A stretch of DNA of 64,000 bases from Mesotoga infera (GTDB taxonomy: Bacteria; Thermotogota; Thermotogae; Petrotogales; Kosmotogaceae), in NCBI GenBank assembly GCA_011045915.1, contig DSBT01000410.1:1-64000 (forward strand). The letters run 5' to 3'. The notes under the pieces were generated by a model that was not told the DNA's origin, searched no databases, and was given only the letters and a program-made list of their open reading frames with translations. The position numbers were made by a program, and so were the translations under genes. Positions 61,683 through 64,000 of the stretch are shown in pieces. Within the stretch, counting starts at the first letter, position 1, and each line of letters starts with the position of its first letter.

Positions 61683-62377
61683 TCCTGCCACTCCAGATAT
61701 ACGAAGTAGTCGCCGAAGACATTGGGAGACTTCACAAGATAATCGCTTCCGTGGGGACCAGCGATTTCACCGATCAGATCAAGATTCATGGCCTTGTAGT
61801 AGCCATATCCCGGAACCGTTGTGGCGATTCTCACAGGATCGCCTTCAGTCAGATAGTAGGGATCGAAAGTCGAGAAATACAGTCTGCCCGCGCTAGAATA
61901 GACAACCCCTTCGACAACCTTTCCCTCTCTGTCAACTGAGGCTGAAATCCTTGCACCGGGAGACGTCAAGGGCGAGACTATCAGATATCCTTCACTCGAG
62001 CTCTTCACTATGCCATAGATTGTTGACGAAAAAATCGAGGCAACAGGAACACCCTGAGATGCTCTGCTGTCAGTTGTCATGATGGCCATGTTGTTTCTCT
62101 CGAAACTGAAGAATGCGACTCTCATAGGTACAGGAAATTCGAACCTGTCAGCGAAGGAATCTGCATATCTATTCAGATCCCTGATGACCCGATCGATGCT
62201 CCTCGTTTGGAAGACGGCTCTAAAGAAGTTTTCAACATCTACCCTTACGTTTATCAAGGGCAAGGCAGCACCATCGAGTATTTCAGAAACCTTTCTATTA
62301 ATTCCCGTTACTTCCAGCAATGATAATAGGATAAGAAAAATCATTAGGATTACTACCGCCGCTTCAGCGAACTTCAC
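61679..62377 (-). CDS. mreC: Rod shape-determining protein MreC
   Basis: A 232-residue protein with one N-terminal membrane segment (AAVVILMIFLILLSLLEVTG), a coiled-coil part and a beta-rich periplasmic core (GVPVASIFSSTIYGIVKSSS, GYLIVSPLTSPGARI, YYKAMNLDLIGEI). It scaffolds the elongasome in the periplasm. Shorter than E. coli MreC (367) but normal for Gram-positives and Thermotogota. GTG start, 15 bases after mreB. Confidence 0.88.
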   Translation of the reverse strand: MKFAEAAVVILMIFLILLSLLEVTGINRKVSEILDGAALPLINVRVDVENFFRAVFQTRSIDRVIRDLNRYADSFADRFEFPVPMRVAFFSFERNNMAIMTTDSRASQGVPVASIFSSTIYGIVKSSSEGYLIVSPLTSPGARISASVDREGKVVEGVVYSSAGRLYFSTFDPYYLTEGDPVRIATTVPGYGYYKAMNLDLIGEIAGPHGSDYLVKSPNVFGDYFVYLEWQE

Positions 62378-62392
62378 CTGAGATGTCTCTCC

Positions 62393-63412
62393 TTATCTCA
62401 AGTTGCCTTTTTCAAGTCTTTCAAGTATTGAGACTCTCTCCAGAACCTGACCTGCCCCTCTAGCCACACAGGTTAAGGGATCGTCGGCAATCACAACGGT
62501 AATGCCGGTTTCTCTCTGAATCAATTCCTGCATTCCGTTGAGAAGAGAACCTCCGCCGGCAATAACAATGCCGCTTTGAACAATATCCGAAATAAGTTCG
62601 GGAGGTGTGTTCTCCACCGTGAGCTTAACCGCCTCCACGATTCTAGCAACAGGTTCGACAATTGCTTCGCGGACCTCGGCGCCTGAGATAGATATCTTTC
62701 TTGGCAGTCCCGAGTTGAGGTCAAGTCCCACAATCTCGGCGTAATGACTATCGTCTTCCTCGGTTTCGACGACATTTCCAATCTCAATTTTGATTCGCTC
62801 CGCCGTCTTTTCACCGATCATGAGTCTGTACTTCTCCTTGATATACTGGACGATATAGTCATCCATTTCATCTCCGCCGACTCTTATTGACTGACTCAAA
62901 ACTATGCTTCCGAGAGAGATCACTGCTATCTCGGTTGTTCCTCCGCCGATGTCAACTATCATATTGCCGGTCGGTTCTTCAACATTCAGACCGGCGCCGA
63001 TTGAACTTGCCATCGGTTCTTCGATGAGAAAGACCTTTTTTGCTCCTGCTTCCATTCCAGCATCGACAATGGCCTTTCTTTCAACTTCCGTCGCTCCCGA
63101 AGGCACTCCGATTACTATTCTCGGCTTGACAAAGCTGCGTCTTCCAGTCGCTCTACCCATGAAATACTTCAACATGGCGAGCGCAATGTCGTAGTCCGCA
63201 ATTACTCCGTCTTTCAGCGGGCGAGTAGCAACGATACTGGCCGGCGTCTTTCCAACCATTCTTTTTGCCTCCAGGCCAACCTGAAGGATCTTCCCGGAAT
63301 TTACATCGATCGCAACAACTGAGGGTTCATTAGTCACTACGCCCTGGCCTCTTACATAGACCAGAGTGTTGGCAGTTCCCAAATCAATACCCATGTCTTG
63401 CCTTAAGAACAT
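62393..63412 (-). CDS. mreB: Rod shape-determining protein MreB
   Basis: A 339-residue bacterial actin: [11 protein letters not shown] (phosphate 1), [20 protein letters not shown] (connect 1), [15 protein letters not shown] (phosphate 2) and [12 protein letters not shown] (adenosine). It positions cell-wall synthesis with MreC, MreD and PBP2. GGAGGCC precedes the ATG. First gene of the operon; a promoter lies at 63528-63557. Confidence 0.96.
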   Translation of the reverse strand: MFLRQDMGIDLGTANTLVYVRGQGVVTNEPSVVAIDVNSGKILQVGLEAKRMVGKTPASIVATRPLKDGVIADYDIALAMLKYFMGRATGRRSFVKPRIVIGVPSGATEVERKAIVDAGMEAGAKKVFLIEEPMASSIGAGLNVEEPTGNMIVDIGGGTTEIAVISLGSIVLSQSIRVGGDEMDDYIVQYIKEKYRLMIGEKTAERIKIEIGNVVETEEDDSHYAEIVGLDLNSGLPRKISISGAEVREAIVEPVARIVEAVKLTVENTPPELISDIVQSGIVIAGGGSLLNGMQELIQRETGITVVIADDPLTCVARGAGQVLERVSILERLEKGNLR

Positions 63413-63527
63413 TCGAAGGCCTCCTGTCAGGGAAAGTCTTTACTCCCAATTCTACCATCACGATGCGACCGAATGACGAAGAGTGTGGAAAATCAACACA
63501 GTTGTCAAATGAGCCTCTGAAAATGGT

Positions 63528-63557
63528 ATTACACAAGTTTGACTCCTCCTTAATCAA
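63528..63557 (-). promoter_or_regulatory. candidate promoter of the mre operon
   Basis: On the minus strand TTGATT (63557-63552), 18 bases, TGTAAT (63533-63528). The leader before mreB would be about 110 bases. It overlaps the divergent promoter. Confidence 0.45.
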
Positions 63558-63568
63558 AGTGATAGAAT
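63539..63568 (+). promoter_or_regulatory. candidate promoter of speE
   Basis: TTGACT (63539-63544), 18 bases, TAGAAT (63563-63568), overlapping the mreB promoter. The leader to speE would be about 125 bases; no known riboswitch was recognised in it. Confidence 0.5.
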
Positions 63569-63701
63569 CATTTGGCCTCGTTGCCCGTATATTCGGCTCT
63601 TGATGGCATTCGATGACTGAAGACAAAGGGTGGGATTGAACAAGAAGCGTTGCTGCTCGAGAGTGATGAGATAATTGCGTTGATAATTTGGAGGTGAAGA
63701 A

Positions 63702-64000
63702 ATGGAAGATAGAGAGCTGAGAACTCTGAATCATCTTATGTACATGGAGTACTACACGGGAGGAAACGCAGGACTTTTCATGAAAATGAAGCGACTCGTC
63801 TATTCATTTCAGAGTCCATTTCAGAGAATAGATATTTTCGAGCATCCCGAGTTTGGCATGGTTCTTGTTCTGGATGGCATAACGATGTTCACTGAAGCCG
63901 ATGAGTTTATGTATCACGAGATGTTGGTTCACGTGCCGCTATTTACTCACCCCGACCCTAAGCGAGTCTTGATAATCGGAGGAGGCGACGGGGGAAGTCT
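63702..64000 (+). CDS. speE: Spermidine/polyamine synthase, 5' part
   Basis: Open at the right edge: 99 codons from ATG 63702 (GAGGTGAAGAA upstream). The N-terminal beta domain is followed by FQRIDIFEHPEFGMVLVLDG, DEFMYHEMLVHVPLFTHP and KRVLIIGGGDGG, the aminopropyltransferase signature through the SAM-binding loop. It transfers aminopropyl groups from decarboxylated SAM to a polyamine. The rest of the gene is outside the window. Confidence 0.93.
   Translation, partial: MEDRELRTLNHLMYMEYYTGGNAGLFMKMKRLVYSFQSPFQRIDIFEHPEFGMVLVLDGITMFTEADEFMYHEMLVHVPLFTHPDPKRVLIIGGGDGGS

Noticed and set aside
1-64000. CRISPR arrays, insertion sequences, tRNA or rRNA genes
   Set aside because: No regularly spaced direct repeats, transposase genes, cloverleaf-like sequences or rRNA motifs were found by reading both strands, although a covariance search could still reveal a small RNA.

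Overview
The window reads as a chromosome segment of a Thermotogota bacterium, probably a mesophilic relative of Thermotoga such as Mesotoga. This is inference. It rests on moderate G+C, frequent GTG and TTG starts behind strong GGAGG sites, a TM1459-type cupin, an Omp85 barrel protein, paired Mrp/ferredoxin ATPases with a NifX-like protein, and an anaerobic lifestyle (class III ribonucleotide reductase only). No rRNA, tRNA, CRISPR array, prophage or insertion sequence was seen.

Layout. 1-2.5 kb: end of a nucleoside/BMP-type ABC transporter. 2.6-4.1 kb: a frameshifted M32 carboxypeptidase. 4.1-7.4 kb: a minus-strand operon of two small DUF5320-like proteins, two Mrp/MinD ATPases with ferredoxin inserts and a NifX-like protein, driven by a consensus promoter. 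7.4-12.4 kb: a methyltransferase (frameshifted near its end), two sugar ABC permeases, a solute-binding protein and a single-POTRA Omp85 protein. 12.4-16 kb: nrdD-nrdG behind a promoter carrying two NrdR boxes 31 bp apart, a possible structured RNA, and a DnaQ-like exonuclease. 16-22.3 kb: DUF362 ferredoxin protein, glpK, tsaE, lon, engB. 22.7-24.9 kb: divergent GH1 glycosidase and PfkB sugar kinase. 25-27.1 kb: an unknown gene, a dif-like 36-bp palindrome and a Xer recombinase with a compositionally foreign 3' end. 27.1-32.5 kb: two PHP paralogues in inverted orientation flanking DUF2461, wecB and murJ. 32.5-38.5 kb: exonuclease, PhoH/PIN, tandem-HAD YqeG-like, YqeH, PduL and DUF72. 38.5-42 kb: alpha-glucan phosphorylase, S1 protein, rpmE. 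42-50.4 kb: NYN-like protein, queA, AI-2E transporter, asparaginase, radical SAM COG1031, clpX, tsaD. 50.4-53.9 kb: rpmH-rnpA-yidD-yidC-khpB-cupin and a FmdB-like zinc ribbon. 54-59.6 kb: recN, HEAT protein, murB, hflK, hflC, yigZ. 59.6-63.4 kb: mreB-mreC-mreD-pbp2 cell-shape operon. The last 300 bases begin speE.

Genes are tightly packed in short co-directional runs with ATGA, GTGA, TAATG and TGATG overlaps, so most runs are probably translationally coupled operons. Two reading frames (M32 peptidase, methyltransferase) break at short homopolymers, and nrdD may be a third case; assembly or sequencing error should be excluded before calling these pseudogenes. The most interesting locus is the Xer/dif-like module at 26.1-27.1 kb. 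The NrdR box pair, the multi-hairpin segment at 15.27-15.36 kb and the mini-Omp85 gene follow.
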